Source of the DNA: an uncultured Bacilli bacterium
GTDB lineage: Bacteria; Bacillota_I; Bacilli_A; RF39; UBA660
Length of the DNA stretch: 64,000 nt
Direction of reading: 5' to 3'
Assembly: GCA_934140575.1 (NCBI GenBank)
Contig: CAKPBJ010000003.1
Coordinates: 1 to 64,000, forward strand
Position 1 is the stretch's first letter. The number at the start of each line of letters is the position of its first letter. Under the pieces are notes generated by a model. That model did not search any database, was not told where the DNA came from, and saw nothing but the letters and a program-made list of their open reading frames with translations. The position numbers and the translations under genes are program-made. Shown one piece after another: positions 48,248-57,194 of the stretch.

Positions 48248-50263
48248 ATGAAAAAAATAAATAATAAAGGTTTTTCTTTAATTGAATTACTAGCAGTAGT
48301 TTTAATATTAGGAATATTAATGACTATTTCAATAGCTGCTTACTCATCAATAATTGATGGTTCAAGAAAAGATGCATATTTAGATATTGTAAGATTACAA
48401 GCAAAAGCAGTATCTAATCTTATAAATGGGGGAGACTACTATGCAGAAGATTTAAATACGGTATACTATTTTGACTATAGGCTAGTACATGATGAAGATA
48501 CTTCAAAAAGCCCGTATGCTGAATGGGATAGTGCTTATATAGCAGTAGTATTCGACGGAAATAAATATACATACTATTGGACAGGAATAGATAAAGCAGG
48601 GTGGAGAATAGATCTAAAGAAAAATGTTGAAAAACTAGGAAGAAAAGATGTCTATAATAATAAAGGCTCAAAAATAGTTCCAGGAAATAGTATAGGTGCA
48701 AGAGATAATGCTGTAATATATAATAAAGATGGTGATGAAACAGAAAGAACAGTATCAAACGATGTCTCACTATCAGAAGCAAAAAAATGCTTCAAAGTTG
48801 AAGAAACAAACGATACGTATTCAATAAAAGATTATGATACAGCATGTGGAAAAGAAGTAGATGTACCATCATCAATAGATGGAAAGATAGTAACAATAAT
48901 AGATGAAAATGCTTTCAGAAATAAAGGTATAACATCAGTAAATCTATATTATGGAATTACAGAATTAAAAAATGGAGCATTCCAAAATAACAATATTACA
49001 AAATTAAAATTAAGTAGTTCTATCCATACAATTGGAGATTATGCATTCTATGGAAATAAATTAGAATCAGTACAATTCCCAGAGGGGTTAAAAACAATTC
49101 AATCTTGGGCATTTGCTTATAATAGATTAACACAGATAAGTTTCTCAAAAACTCTTACATATATAGGATCATATGCTTTTTATGGAAATAGACTTACATC
49201 AATAGAATTAAATTCAAATCCAGGAATAGGTGGAGCAACATTCTCAAATAATAAAATGAACCCATCAGAAGCCATAATTTATAAATACGATTCAAGAACT
49301 GGAAAAACAGATTATTCAACAATAATAGGTTATGGTGGAGCAAGTAAAGATGTAGTAATACCAGAAGAAGTAAATGGAGTTAAAGTAACAACAATCGCAG
49401 GTAATGCATTTGCATCATGTGGTTTAAATAGTGTAGTAATACCGGAATCAGTAACATCAATTGGTGGAGCAGCTTTTTACAGCAACAATCTAACAACAAT
49501 CAAACTTCCAAGTAACTTAAAATATATTGGAGGCTCTGCTTTTAGAGGAAACAATATAACTGAATTTAATATTCCAAATACAGTTACATCATTATCATCA
49601 GGAGCCTTTATAGATAATAAATGCCCTCAAGGAAAAGATATAATATATGCAAGAAATAGTGATGGAACAACTGACTATTCCACAATAATTTCAAGCTGTG
49701 GTGGTCATAGGTCAGGAGGAAAATTAGTAATCCCTGCACAAGTTAATGGGGTAAAATTAAAAAGAATAACAGGAGGAGCATTCCAATGTTGTTATTATAA
49801 TTCAATAACTCTTCCAAATTTAAGTGAAACAGATCATTTAACTATTGAAACAGATGCTTTCTATCATAACAACGTTCCATCAAGCAGTGAAAGTGCCTGG
49901 ATGTATAGAATCAGAAATGGTGTAATAGATTATTCAACACTAGATAGTTATGCAGGAACAAGACCAGGTGGTACATTTACAATCCCAGGAGAATCTCACG
50001 GAGTGAAATTGAAAAATCTATATGCCTCATTCACATGGTCATCATTTTCAACTGTTGTAATACCAGAATCTGTAACATCAATAGGTGGTGGAATATTTGG
50101 TAAATCTAACTCAAATAATGTTAATTTAACAAAAATAGTAAATAAAACAGGAAGACAATTCAATTGGTATAATCTTACAAGTTCTTCTCATAGTAATCCA
50201 GGAACTTTCGCAACCGGTACAGTTTCACATCAATCTGGAGATATTCAAATAACAAACAATTAA
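48248..50263 (+). CDS. type IV prepilin-like protein fused to BspA-type leucine-rich repeats
   Basis: A 671-residue protein. The first residues carry a class III prepilin peptide: basic tip, then KG|FSLIELL with cleavage expected between G8 and F9, E13 as the +5 Glu, and a hydrophobic helix to about 32. A pilin-like globular part with EDLNTVYYFDYR and a Trp-rich strand follows to ~150. From ~205 to ~640 there are ten or so LRR_5 (BspA-like) repeats: AFxxNxITxLxLPxxIxxIGxxAFxxN, seen for example as HTIGDYAFYGNKLESVQFPEG. The repeats suit host or surface binding. No pilus ATPase, platform protein or prepilin peptidase gene lies in the window, so processing machinery must be elsewhere. GAGAGGTG precedes the ATG. 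Confidence 0.85.
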   Translation: MKKINNKGFSLIELLAVVLILGILMTISIAAYSSIIDGSRKDAYLDIVRLQAKAVSNLINGGDYYAEDLNTVYYFDYRLVHDEDTSKSPYAEWDSAYIAVVFDGNKYTYYWTGIDKAGWRIDLKKNVEKLGRKDVYNNKGSKIVPGNSIGARDNAVIYNKDGDETERTVSNDVSLSEAKKCFKVEETNDTYSIKDYDTACGKEVDVPSSIDGKIVTIIDENAFRNKGITSVNLYYGITELKNGAFQNNNITKLKLSSSIHTIGDYAFYGNKLESVQFPEGLKTIQSWAFAYNRLTQISFSKTLTYIGSYAFYGNRLTSIELNSNPGIGGATFSNNKMNPSEAIIYKYDSRTGKTDYSTIIGYGGASKDVVIPEEVNGVKVTTIAGNAFASCGLNSVVIPESVTSIGGAAFYSNNLTTIKLPSNLKYIGGSAFRGNNITEFNIPNTVTSLSSGAFIDNKCPQGKDIIYARNSDGTTDYSTIISSCGGHRSGGKLVIPAQVNGVKLKRITGGAFQCCYYNSITLPNLSETDHLTIETDAFYHNNVPSSSESAWMYRIRNGVIDYSTLDSYAGTRPGGTFTIPGESHGVKLKNLYASFTWSSFSTVVIPESVTSIGGGIFGKSNSNNVNLTKIVNKTGRQFNWYNLTSSSHSNPGTFATGTVSHQSGDIQITNN

Positions 50264-50293
50264 AGAACAAATACTAAAGATTTGTTCTTTTTA
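50262..50293 (+). terminator. intrinsic terminator of the LRR prepilin gene
   Basis: AAAGAACAAAT pairs with ATTTGTTCTTT, then T residues. Confidence 0.85.
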
Positions 50294-50374
50294 TTTTTTT
50301 AGATTTGATATTTTTATAATATAATAGTAAAATAGAATACAGTGAAATAATAAAATATTGTAGGAGGGGTAAAT

Positions 50375-52129
50375 ATGATGCCTATTAGGGACCTTTTTAC
50401 TAAATTATTTAAGAAAAAAGAAGATGACAAGCCTTGGCTTGATTATTATTCCAGAGAAGAAAGAAGTATAAAATTTACAGATAAGTCAATATATGATTAT
50501 ATGATAGATTGTGTTGGTGTAGATAAAGATTTTATTGCCATAAATTATTTTGGAAATAGATTTAGTTATAATGAATTCTTTTCAAATATTGATTTATGTG
50601 CAAGAAGTTTAAGAGAACATGGCGTAAGACCAGGAGACATTGTAACAATATGTTGCCCAAATATGCCAGAAGCAATATATGCCTTTTATGCTTGTAATAA
50701 AATAGGAGCAATAGCCGACATGGTTCATCCATTATCAAGTGAAGACTCAATGCTTAATTATTTAAATAATTCAAAATCAAGAATATTAATATTAGTAGAT
50801 TTTGACTATGAAAAATTTATGGATATTATTCCAAAAACAAATGTATTTAGAACCATTTTAGTAAGTCCAAAAGAATCAATGCCACTAGGTTTAACAGTTG
50901 GTTATACAATAACAAGAACTCTAACACAAAAAAAGCCTAAAGCAAATGATAGTACATACATGACTTGGAAAGAATTTATGGCAAGAGGACTACGCAACCA
51001 TGAAAACTTTCACTGTAATATGAAAAAAGATGATGCAGCAGTAATATTACATAGTGGTGGAACAACTGGAACACCAAAAGGAATTGTTCTATCAAACTAC
51101 AATTTCAATGCTGAGAGTCAACAAGCAGCAGTAAATGTAATTGATGTAAGACCAAAAGATAAAATTGTTACAATTCTTCCAATATTCCACGGTTTTGGTT
51201 TATGTGTCTGTGTTCATACACCAATCTGTTTAAAAGTAGAAACAATACTAATGCCAGAGTATGATGCTGGAAGATTTTATAAAATTTGGAAAAATGACAA
51301 GCCACATGTAATCCTAGGAGTTCCAACATTATGGGAAGGAATGATGAGTAACAAAAAATTTGATAATGTAGATATGTCCCAATTAAAATATATAATTTCT
51401 GGAGGAGACTATCTTACAATATCAGCAGAAGAAAGAATAAACGATTTTCTACATAAACATGGGGCTCATGTAAACATTGGAAAAGGTTATGGTATGACTG
51501 AGTCAGTAGCCGCAACATGCTATACATTCCCAGGAACAAATGAAGCTGGAAGTATTGGTATACCAATGGTAGGAAACACATACAAAATATGTGATCCAGA
51601 AACTCACGAAGATCTTCCAATCGGTGAAGAAGGAGAAATATGTGTAAACGGTCCAACAGTAATGATGGGATATCTAAATAATAAAGAAGAAACTAAAAAA
51701 GTAATAATTAAACATAAAGATGGTAAAAAATATCTTCACACTGGAGATATTGGATATATTTCCCCAAACGGAATAGTATTCTACACTCAAAGATTAAAAA
51801 GAATGATAATAGTATCCGGATTTAATGTTTATCCAAGTCAAATAGAAGAAGTAATTTCAAAACATAATCTAGTAGATAAAGTATGTGTAATTGGAATGCC
51901 TCACAGATATAAAATGCATGTTCCCAAAGCATTTATTGTCTTAAAAAATGGCATAACTCCAACACCAAAAATAAAAAAAGAAATTGTAGATTTATGTAAA
52001 GAAAATTTATCTGTCTATTCACTACCAAAATATTATGAATTTAGAGAAGAATTACCAAAAACATTATATGGTAAAATAAACTATAAAGAATTAGAAAAAG
52101 AAGAGGAGAGTAAAGGAAAAGATAAATAA
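50375..52129 (+). CDS. AMP-forming acyl-CoA synthetase/ligase (class I adenylate-forming)
   Basis: A 584-residue enzyme that activates a carboxylate with ATP to an acyl-adenylate, usually then to acyl-CoA. The P-loop is HSGGTTGTPKG. GYGMTESVA is the A5 motif, YLHTGDIGYI is A7, KRMIIVSGFNVYPSQIEE is A8, and the A10 lysine is in TLYGKINYKEL. The N-terminal ~80 residues precede the ligase core. Substrate specificity is not readable; medium- or long-chain fatty acid is a fair guess. GTAGGAGGGG precedes tandem ATG codons. A terminator overlaps its stop. Confidence 0.9.
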   Translation: MMPIRDLFTKLFKKKEDDKPWLDYYSREERSIKFTDKSIYDYMIDCVGVDKDFIAINYFGNRFSYNEFFSNIDLCARSLREHGVRPGDIVTICCPNMPEAIYAFYACNKIGAIADMVHPLSSEDSMLNYLNNSKSRILILVDFDYEKFMDIIPKTNVFRTILVSPKESMPLGLTVGYTITRTLTQKKPKANDSTYMTWKEFMARGLRNHENFHCNMKKDDAAVILHSGGTTGTPKGIVLSNYNFNAESQQAAVNVIDVRPKDKIVTILPIFHGFGLCVCVHTPICLKVETILMPEYDAGRFYKIWKNDKPHVILGVPTLWEGMMSNKKFDNVDMSQLKYIISGGDYLTISAEERINDFLHKHGAHVNIGKGYGMTESVAATCYTFPGTNEAGSIGIPMVGNTYKICDPETHEDLPIGEEGEICVNGPTVMMGYLNNKEETKKVIIKHKDGKKYLHTGDIGYISPNGIVFYTQRLKRMIIVSGFNVYPSQIEEVISKHNLVDKVCVIGMPHRYKMHVPKAFIVLKNGITPTPKIKKEIVDLCKENLSVYSLPKYYEFREELPKTLYGKINYKELEKEEESKGKDK

Positions 52130-52146
52130 TCTTTTCCTTATTTTTA
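52113..52146 (+). terminator. terminator overlapping the ligase stop
   Basis: AAGGAAAAGAT, loop AAATA, ATCTTTTCCTT, then T residues; the next ATG (52150) is only a few bases beyond. Confidence 0.85.
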
Positions 52147-52149
52147 AAT

Positions 52150-52659
52150 ATGAAAGTATTAATAACAGGAAATGTAGGAAGTGGAAAAACAACACTTGCT
52201 AAGAAACTATCAGAAACCTATAATGTTCCATATTTTGAAATAGATTCAATAGTACATGATGATAAAAATAAAAGAAAAAGAAATGAGAAAGAACAATCAT
52301 CTATTGTAAATAAAATAAATATAGAAAATAAAAATTATATTATAGAAGGAGTTTTAAGAAAAAATCTAGAATTTATCTGTAACTTAGTTGACTACATAAT
52401 AATATTTGATATAGATAAAAAAGCATTAAGAAAAAGAGTAAAAACTAGATATATAAAACAAAGACTAGGCCTTGAAAAAACCAATTATAAACCAACAAAA
52501 GAGTTTTTAAACAAAATGTATGTCTGGTTAGAAAACTACGACTATGATAAAGATAAACACCTAATAAAGAAGTATTCAAATAAAATAATAATATTAAGAA
52601 ATAATAAAGAAGTAAAAAAATATTTAATTGCCATGGAAAAGGAGAATTTCTATCTATGA
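52150..52659 (+). CDS. P-loop kinase of the FlaR / topology-modulation type
   Basis: A 169-residue NTPase of the adenylate-kinase-like group. The Walker A GNVGSGKTT is at 7-15. FEIDSIVHDD, YIIEGVLRKN and the basic lid region RVKTRYIKQRLG are those of FlaR-like (DNA topology modulation) proteins; the true activity is likely a small-molecule kinase. No ribosome-binding site precedes the ATG, which lies a few bases past a terminator. It may be a leaderless or weakly expressed start. Its last four bases (ATGA) overlap the ASCH gene. Confidence 0.8.
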   Translation: MKVLITGNVGSGKTTLAKKLSETYNVPYFEIDSIVHDDKNKRKRNEKEQSSIVNKINIENKNYIIEGVLRKNLEFICNLVDYIIIFDIDKKALRKRVKTRYIKQRLGLEKTNYKPTKEFLNKMYVWLENYDYDKDKHLIKKYSNKIIILRNNKEVKKYLIAMEKENFYL

Positions 52660-53051
52660 AAGTTCTAAGTATAAAAGAACCATTCGCAACACTTATAAAA
52701 GATAAAGAAAAGAAAATAGAAACTAGAAGTTGGAAAACTAATTATAGAGGAGAATTATATATTCATGCCCCCCTTACAAAATATAAAAACGAATCAATGG
52801 ATAAATTCTATATTGATTCATTAATTAAAAATAAAAAACTTAATTACGGCTATATAATATGTAAATGTAAATTAGTTGATTGTATAAAAATTGATAAGAC
52901 ATTTCAAGAAAAAATTTCTAAAAATAAAAAAGAATATAAATTAGGAGACTATAAAGAAGGAAGATATGCCTGGATTTTAGAAGATGTAGAAAAGTTACCT
53001 GAACCAATAAAAGCAAAAGGCAAACTAAATATTTGGGAATATTCTAAGTAA
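52656..53051 (+). CDS. ASCH-domain protein
   Basis: A 131-residue ASCH domain, a PUA-like fold that binds RNA or, in some members, processes modified nucleosides. Hallmarks are LSIKEPFATLIKDKEKKIETRSW at the start (given in part; the ETRSW is conserved), YRGELYIHA in the middle, a CKLVDC strand, and RYAWILEDVE near the end. AAGGAG lies eleven bases upstream. It overlaps the P-loop kinase gene by ATGA, so the two are coupled. Confidence 0.85.
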   Translation: MKVLSIKEPFATLIKDKEKKIETRSWKTNYRGELYIHAPLTKYKNESMDKFYIDSLIKNKKLNYGYIICKCKLVDCIKIDKTFQEKISKNKKEYKLGDYKEGRYAWILEDVEKLPEPIKAKGKLNIWEYSK

Positions 53052-53052
53052 A

Positions 53053-53772
53053 CTATAATCTAAAATAAAATATACAAACAAACATAATTAAAAACCCAAA
53101 TAAAACGCCAAGAAAAGTTAATCTTTTATCACAATAATAACCTGCTTCTTTTAAAAGTTCCCCAAAAGATATTTCAAGCATAATACCAGCAGTAATACCA
53201 TAAATTATTCCAAGATAAAGAGGAGTAATAATATCCTTAAAAAATAAAGCTGCAAATATTCCACCAATAAGTTCAGATAAAGCAGATATTAAAACTAATA
53301 TGAAAACTTTCCTATGATTATTAGTAGAATGATATATTGGAATAGCAATAGACAATCCCTCCGGAATATTATGAAGAGCAATACCAAAAGCAAGTGTAAT
53401 ACCAAGACTTAAATTAGAATCAGATGAAATAAAAGTAATAATCCCTTCTGGAATATTATGAAGAATAAGTGCAATAAGTGAAGTAATTCCAACCTTATAT
53501 AAAGAATTAGAAGTCTGTTTAGAAATAAAATTATCAAGAAACCTAGAAATAATAACTCCAATATTCATAAATAATAAAACCCAAATTATATTATTAATAG
53601 AAGAAAAAGATTCAGGAATTAGTGAAAAAATTGATAAAGTAATCATAGACCCTGCACTAAAAGACAAAGAAAAATTAATCAACTTATCTCTGTTAACATT
53701 TTTAATGTAAGTAGGAATTATTCCAAATAGAGTAGAAATTCCCGCAATTGTAGTAATTAATAATGGTATCAT
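53053..53772 (-). CDS. ZIP-family metal transporter
   Basis: A 239-residue membrane protein of the ZIP family, likely importing zinc or another divalent metal. It has about eight helices. The two metal-site helices carry HNIPEGIITF and HNIPEGLSIAIPIY. No signal peptide. No Shine-Dalgarno sequence precedes the ATG; instead a minus-strand TATAAT (53778-53783) ends five bases before it, which would place the transcription start at the start codon. It is convergent with the ASCH gene, their stops one base apart. Confidence 0.9.
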   Translation of the reverse strand: MIPLLITTIAGISTLFGIIPTYIKNVNRDKLINFSLSFSAGSMITLSIFSLIPESFSSINNIIWVLLFMNIGVIISRFLDNFISKQTSNSLYKVGITSLIALILHNIPEGIITFISSDSNLSLGITLAFGIALHNIPEGLSIAIPIYHSTNNHRKVFILVLISALSELIGGIFAALFFKDIITPLYLGIIYGITAGIMLEISFGELLKEAGYYCDKRLTFLGVLFGFLIMFVCIFYFRL

Positions 53773-53777
53773 ACTAA

Positions 53778-53783
53778 ATTATA
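53778..53783 (-). promoter_or_regulatory. -10 box placing the ZIP transcript start at its ATG
   Basis: TATAAT on the minus strand, five bases from the start codon, with only a weak TTCATA 17 bases upstream. It suggests a leaderless mRNA. Confidence 0.45.
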
Positions 53784-53878
53784 TTATTTAAAAGTAAGAA
53801 TATGAATTGAAAATAATTACTTTTCATGATAACATATGCACATAAATGAAACTAAAAAGTATATAGGAAAGTGATAAT

Positions 53879-54505
53879 ATGAATTATGATTTAGAAATGG
53901 AAAATCAAATTAAAACATTAAAAGAAGGATCAACTCTACTTTTACATGCTTGCTGTGCTCCATGTTCATCAGCTGTATTAGAACGTTTAGGAAACTTCTT
54001 TAAAATAACAATTTTTTATTACAACCCAAATATAACAAGTAAAGAAGAATATGATAAAAGAGTAGAGGAGATTAAAAAATTAATAAATGAAATTCCTTCT
54101 AAGTATAAAATAGAATTAATTGAAGGAAATTATGAACCACAAGAATTTTTTGATATTGCTAAAGGATTAGAAAACGAACCAGAAAGAGGAAAACGTTGTT
54201 ATAAATGTTACACTCTTCGTTTAGAAGAAACAGCAAAAATTGCAAGCAAATTAGAGTTTGATAACTTCTGTACAACACTAACTCTTTCTCCATACAAAAA
54301 AGCAGACTGGATAAATGAAATAGGAGAAAGTTTAAATAAAAAATATGAAGCAAACTATTTATATAGTGATTTTAAAAAGAAAAATGGTTATAAAAGAAGT
54401 ATAGAATTATCACACATTTATAATTTATATAGGCAAGATTATTGTGGATGTATTTACTCATTAAGAGATAAAATAAAAAAAGATGAATATAATAATGTAA
54501 AGTAA
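53879..54505 (+). CDS. queH: epoxyqueuosine reductase QueH
   Basis: Reduces epoxyqueuosine to queuosine in tRNA, the last step of queuosine synthesis, in organisms without QueG. The 208-residue protein has the QueH cysteine set: LHACCAPCS near 22-30, KRCYKCY in the middle and QDYCGC near the C-terminus. TLTLSPYKKADWINEIG is a conserved stretch. AGGAAAGTGAT precedes the ATG. It is monocistronic; other queuosine genes are not in the window. Confidence 0.93.
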   Translation: MNYDLEMENQIKTLKEGSTLLLHACCAPCSSAVLERLGNFFKITIFYYNPNITSKEEYDKRVEEIKKLINEIPSKYKIELIEGNYEPQEFFDIAKGLENEPERGKRCYKCYTLRLEETAKIASKLEFDNFCTTLTLSPYKKADWINEIGESLNKKYEANYLYSDFKKKNGYKRSIELSHIYNLYRQDYCGCIYSLRDKIKKDEYNNVK

Positions 54506-54567
54506 AGGTCTAATTTCTTTGCTTAATATATATTTATGTTATATAATTTCTATAAGGAAGTGATAGT

Positions 54568-55899
54568 ATGAAGTATTATTGTTTAGGTATAAAAGGAACA
54601 GGAATGTCAACTTTAGCCCAAATATTATTTGATTTAGGAAATGAAGTATCTGGCTATGATGATGCAACTGGATATAAGTTTACTCAAAAAGGATTAGATG
54701 AAAGAGGAATAAAAATCTATTATGATAATGAACACCCATTAGATAAAGATACTATAGTTACATATAGTGTAGCATTATCACAAGATCATAAAGAATTAGT
54801 AAGAGCTAAAAATATGGGCCTTACTATAAAAAAATATAATGAATTAATGGGAGATGTTATTAGCCAATTTAAAAGTATTGGAGTATCAGGAACTCATGGT
54901 AAAACAACAACAAGCTCAATAATTAGACACATATTAGAAGAAAATGGTGGCTGCAATTACTTTATAGGTGCAGGAGATGGTTATGCAAGTAGAAGTAATG
55001 ATTATTTTGTAGTTGAAAGTGATGAATTTAATAGACATTTCACTGCATACCATCCAATGTACGCAATAATAACAAATATTGAAAAAGAACATATGGAATG
55101 CTATAAAGATATAGATGACATAAGAAATACATTTGAAATATTTGCTAATAACACATCTAAATTTATAGTTGCAAACGGAGATAATGCAGAAGTAAGAAAA
55201 ATAAATTACAATACAAAAGTAATGTTCTTTGGATATGGATTTAATAATGATGCTGTAATAAAAAACCTAAAATTAGATGAAGACGCATCACGTTTTGATT
55301 TATATATAAAAGATGAATTATACGGAAGTTTTGAAGTTCCTCTATTTGGAAAACATATGGTAACAGATACAGTCGCAGCTATATTAATGTGTAGACATCT
55401 TGGCGTAGATAAAGAAGTAATATATAATTCATTAAAAACTTTTAAAAATGCTAAAAGAAGATTCGCAATAAGTAGAATAGGTAAAACCATAATTGTAGAT
55501 GACTATGCACATCATCCAACAGAAATAAAGAGTACATTAGAAGCAGTACGTCAAAGATTCCCAGAAAAACGTATTGTAGTAGTATTTAAACCAAATACAT
55601 ATTCTCGTACTAAAGATTTCAAAGATGAATTTATTGATGCCTTAAATGTAGCAGATAAAGCATATTTAACAGAAATAGATTGTAATAGAGAAAAACAAGA
55701 AGATTATCCAGGAGTAACATCACAATTAATTATAGATGGATTAAAAGATGGAGAATTAATATCTGAAGAAACAATTTCAAAATTATCAAACGAATTGGAC
55801 TCAGTAATATGTTTTATGAGTTGTGCCTATATAGATAGCCTTATAAAAGCACTAAGTGAATTAGAAGAAAAAATAGAAAATACTAAAGAAGAATTCTAA
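54568..55899 (+). CDS. murC: UDP-N-acetylmuramate--L-alanine ligase
   Basis: Adds L-Ala to UDP-MurNAc in peptidoglycan precursor synthesis in the cytoplasm. At 443 residues it has the Mur ligase layout. The N-terminal Rossmann-like start is YYCLGIKGTGMSTLAQ. The ATP P-loop is GVSGTHGKTTTSS. Conserved pieces in the centre and C-terminal domain are NIEKEHMECY, DDYAHHPTEI and FKPNTYSRT. AGGAAGTGATAG precedes the ATG. A terminator overlaps the stop. Confidence 0.95.
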   Translation: MKYYCLGIKGTGMSTLAQILFDLGNEVSGYDDATGYKFTQKGLDERGIKIYYDNEHPLDKDTIVTYSVALSQDHKELVRAKNMGLTIKKYNELMGDVISQFKSIGVSGTHGKTTTSSIIRHILEENGGCNYFIGAGDGYASRSNDYFVVESDEFNRHFTAYHPMYAIITNIEKEHMECYKDIDDIRNTFEIFANNTSKFIVANGDNAEVRKINYNTKVMFFGYGFNNDAVIKNLKLDEDASRFDLYIKDELYGSFEVPLFGKHMVTDTVAAILMCRHLGVDKEVIYNSLKTFKNAKRRFAISRIGKTIIVDDYAHHPTEIKSTLEAVRQRFPEKRIVVVFKPNTYSRTKDFKDEFIDALNVADKAYLTEIDCNREKQEDYPGVTSQLIIDGLKDGELISEETISKLSNELDSVICFMSCAYIDSLIKALSELEEKIENTKEEF

Positions 55900-55917
55900 A
55901 AAAATTCTTCTTTTTAT
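55885..55917 (+). terminator. terminator overlapping the murC stop
   Basis: AAAGAAGAATT pairs with AATTCTTCTTT, then T residues. Confidence 0.85.
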
Positions 55918-55927
55918 TATAAAAATA

Positions 55928-55956
55928 TTGAAAAAAAATTTTATTAATGATACAAT
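55928..55956 (+). promoter_or_regulatory. tRNA-Glu promoter
   Basis: TTGAAA at 55928-55933, a 17-base spacer and TGA-extended TACAAT at 55951-55956. Confidence 0.7.
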
Positions 55957-55979
55957 TAATATGCTTTTGATAGTGATAT

Positions 55980-56056
55980 GGCCTGTTGGTGAAGTGGCTT
56001 AACACACTGCCCTCTCAAGGCAGCATTCACGGATTCGAATTCCGTACAGGCTACCA
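55980..56056 (+). tRNA. tRNA-Glu (CTC anticodon)
   Basis: A 77-base cloverleaf. Acceptor GGCCTGT pairs with ACAGGCT (terminal G-U). The anticodon stem CTGCC/GGCAG encloses CTCTCAA with CTC at 56014-56016. The T arm is CGGATTCGAATTCCG and CCA is encoded. The body matches Gram-positive tRNA-Glu. CTC reads only GAG, so a TTC isoacceptor must exist elsewhere; in a GAA-rich genome this is a minor species. Confidence 0.93.
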
Positions 56057-56065
56057 ATTGTAAAA

Positions 56066-56092
56066 GTTAAGTCCATTAAGGACTTTTTTTGT
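56066..56092 (+). terminator. tRNA-Glu terminator
   Basis: AAGTCC, loop ATTAA, GGACTT, then T residues. Confidence 0.82.
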
Positions 56093-56101
56093 AGGTGATT
56101 T

Positions 56102-56866
56102 ATGTATAAAATATGTTTCTATTTCCTAGTTTTCATTATCTATTCATTTTTAGGATGGTTAATGGAAGTAATAGGAAAACTTATTGAAAAACACAAATTT
56201 ATAAATAGAGGCTATTTAATAGGTCCAATATGTCCAATATATGGTTCAGGATGCCTATTAATTTATTTTCTATTAAACAGATACAGTAACAATATATTTA
56301 TATTATTCATTGCTAGTATCTTTGTCTGCTCAGTTCTAGAATATTTAACCAGTTATTTCATGGAAAAAATATTTAAAACAAGATGGTGGGATTATACACG
56401 AAGGAAATTTAATCTTAATGGAAGAATTTGTGCAGAAACAATGATACCATTCGGAATATTAGGCTGTTTTATGATTAAAGTACTAAATCCAATAGTATTC
56501 AATTTTATAGAAACATTTCAAACTAATACAATTATAATTATAGGTATTATAATATTTATAATATTCATAACAGATAGTATAATATCAACATGTATAATAT
56601 TTAATTTTAGAAATACAATCAAAAATATAGAAAAAGATGCAACAGAAGAAATAACTAAAAAAGTACGTGAAGTATTCCTAAAGAAAGGTTATTTCCAAAG
56701 ACGTCTAATCAAAGCTTTCCCTAATATGATTAGTAAAAAAGAACGTCTAAATCTTATTAAGGAAAAAGTAAATCAAGAATTAAAAAACCTAGAAAAAGTA
56801 AGTATTAAAACAATAAATAAATTAAAAGAAGAATTACCAAATACTAAAAATGAAAAGGAGAAATAA
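56102..56866 (+). CDS. CmpB-like (PF06541-type) membrane protein with cytoplasmic tail
   Basis: A 254-residue protein with about five helices in the first 170 residues. SFLGWLMEVIGKLIEKHKF and LEYLTSYFMEKIFKTRWWDY match the family pattern seen in the 31056 gene (Gly-Trp-Leu helix, then E-Y ... W-D-Y). It adds a basic, coiled-coil-like tail of ~80 residues that the other copy lacks. AGGTGATTT precedes the ATG. It is followed by a small acidic gene whose ribosome-binding site lies in its 3' end, so the two are coupled. Confidence 0.75.
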   Translation: MYKICFYFLVFIIYSFLGWLMEVIGKLIEKHKFINRGYLIGPICPIYGSGCLLIYFLLNRYSNNIFILFIASIFVCSVLEYLTSYFMEKIFKTRWWDYTRRKFNLNGRICAETMIPFGILGCFMIKVLNPIVFNFIETFQTNTIIIIGIIIFIIFITDSIISTCIIFNFRNTIKNIEKDATEEITKKVREVFLKKGYFQRRLIKAFPNMISKKERLNLIKEKVNQELKNLEKVSIKTINKLKEELPNTKNEKEK

Positions 56867-56867
56867 A

Positions 56868-57116
56868 ATGAAAGATGAAATAAAAGATGCAATAGAAAAT
56901 CAACTTGATAAAATAGAAACAAACGATGAAACAAAATCAATAGAAACAGAAAGAAAAATAAATGATTTAATATTTGAACAAAATTTAAAAGTTATGAAAA
57001 AAGAAGAATTAATAAAAAAATTAGACAGTTTAATAAAATCAAATAATGAAATTAATTATAATGAAGAAATGACTTCTGAAGAATTAGAAAATTTACTAAA
57101 AAAGTATGATAACTAA
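56868..57116 (+). CDS. small acidic helical protein, unknown function
   Basis: An 82-residue, Glu/Lys/Asn-rich protein. ATG 56868 is chosen because AAGGAG lies eight bases upstream; an earlier in-frame ATG at 56850 is inside the upstream gene. It is predicted to be all helix. No family recognised. It begins one base after the CmpB-like stop and ends at a terminator. Confidence 0.6.
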   Translation: MKDEIKDAIENQLDKIETNDETKSIETERKINDLIFEQNLKVMKKEELIKKLDSLIKSNNEINYNEEMTSEELENLLKKYDN

Positions 57117-57134
57117 AAATTATACTTTTTTTAT
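57098..57134 (+). terminator. intrinsic terminator
   Basis: AAAAAGTAT and ATACTTTTT arms around a loop, then T residues; it overlaps the stop of the 56868 gene. Confidence 0.65.
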
Positions 57135-57194
57135 TTTATATTGAAAAAAATCTTAAAATATATTAAAATCTATATAGTAAGATAGGTGAATGAT

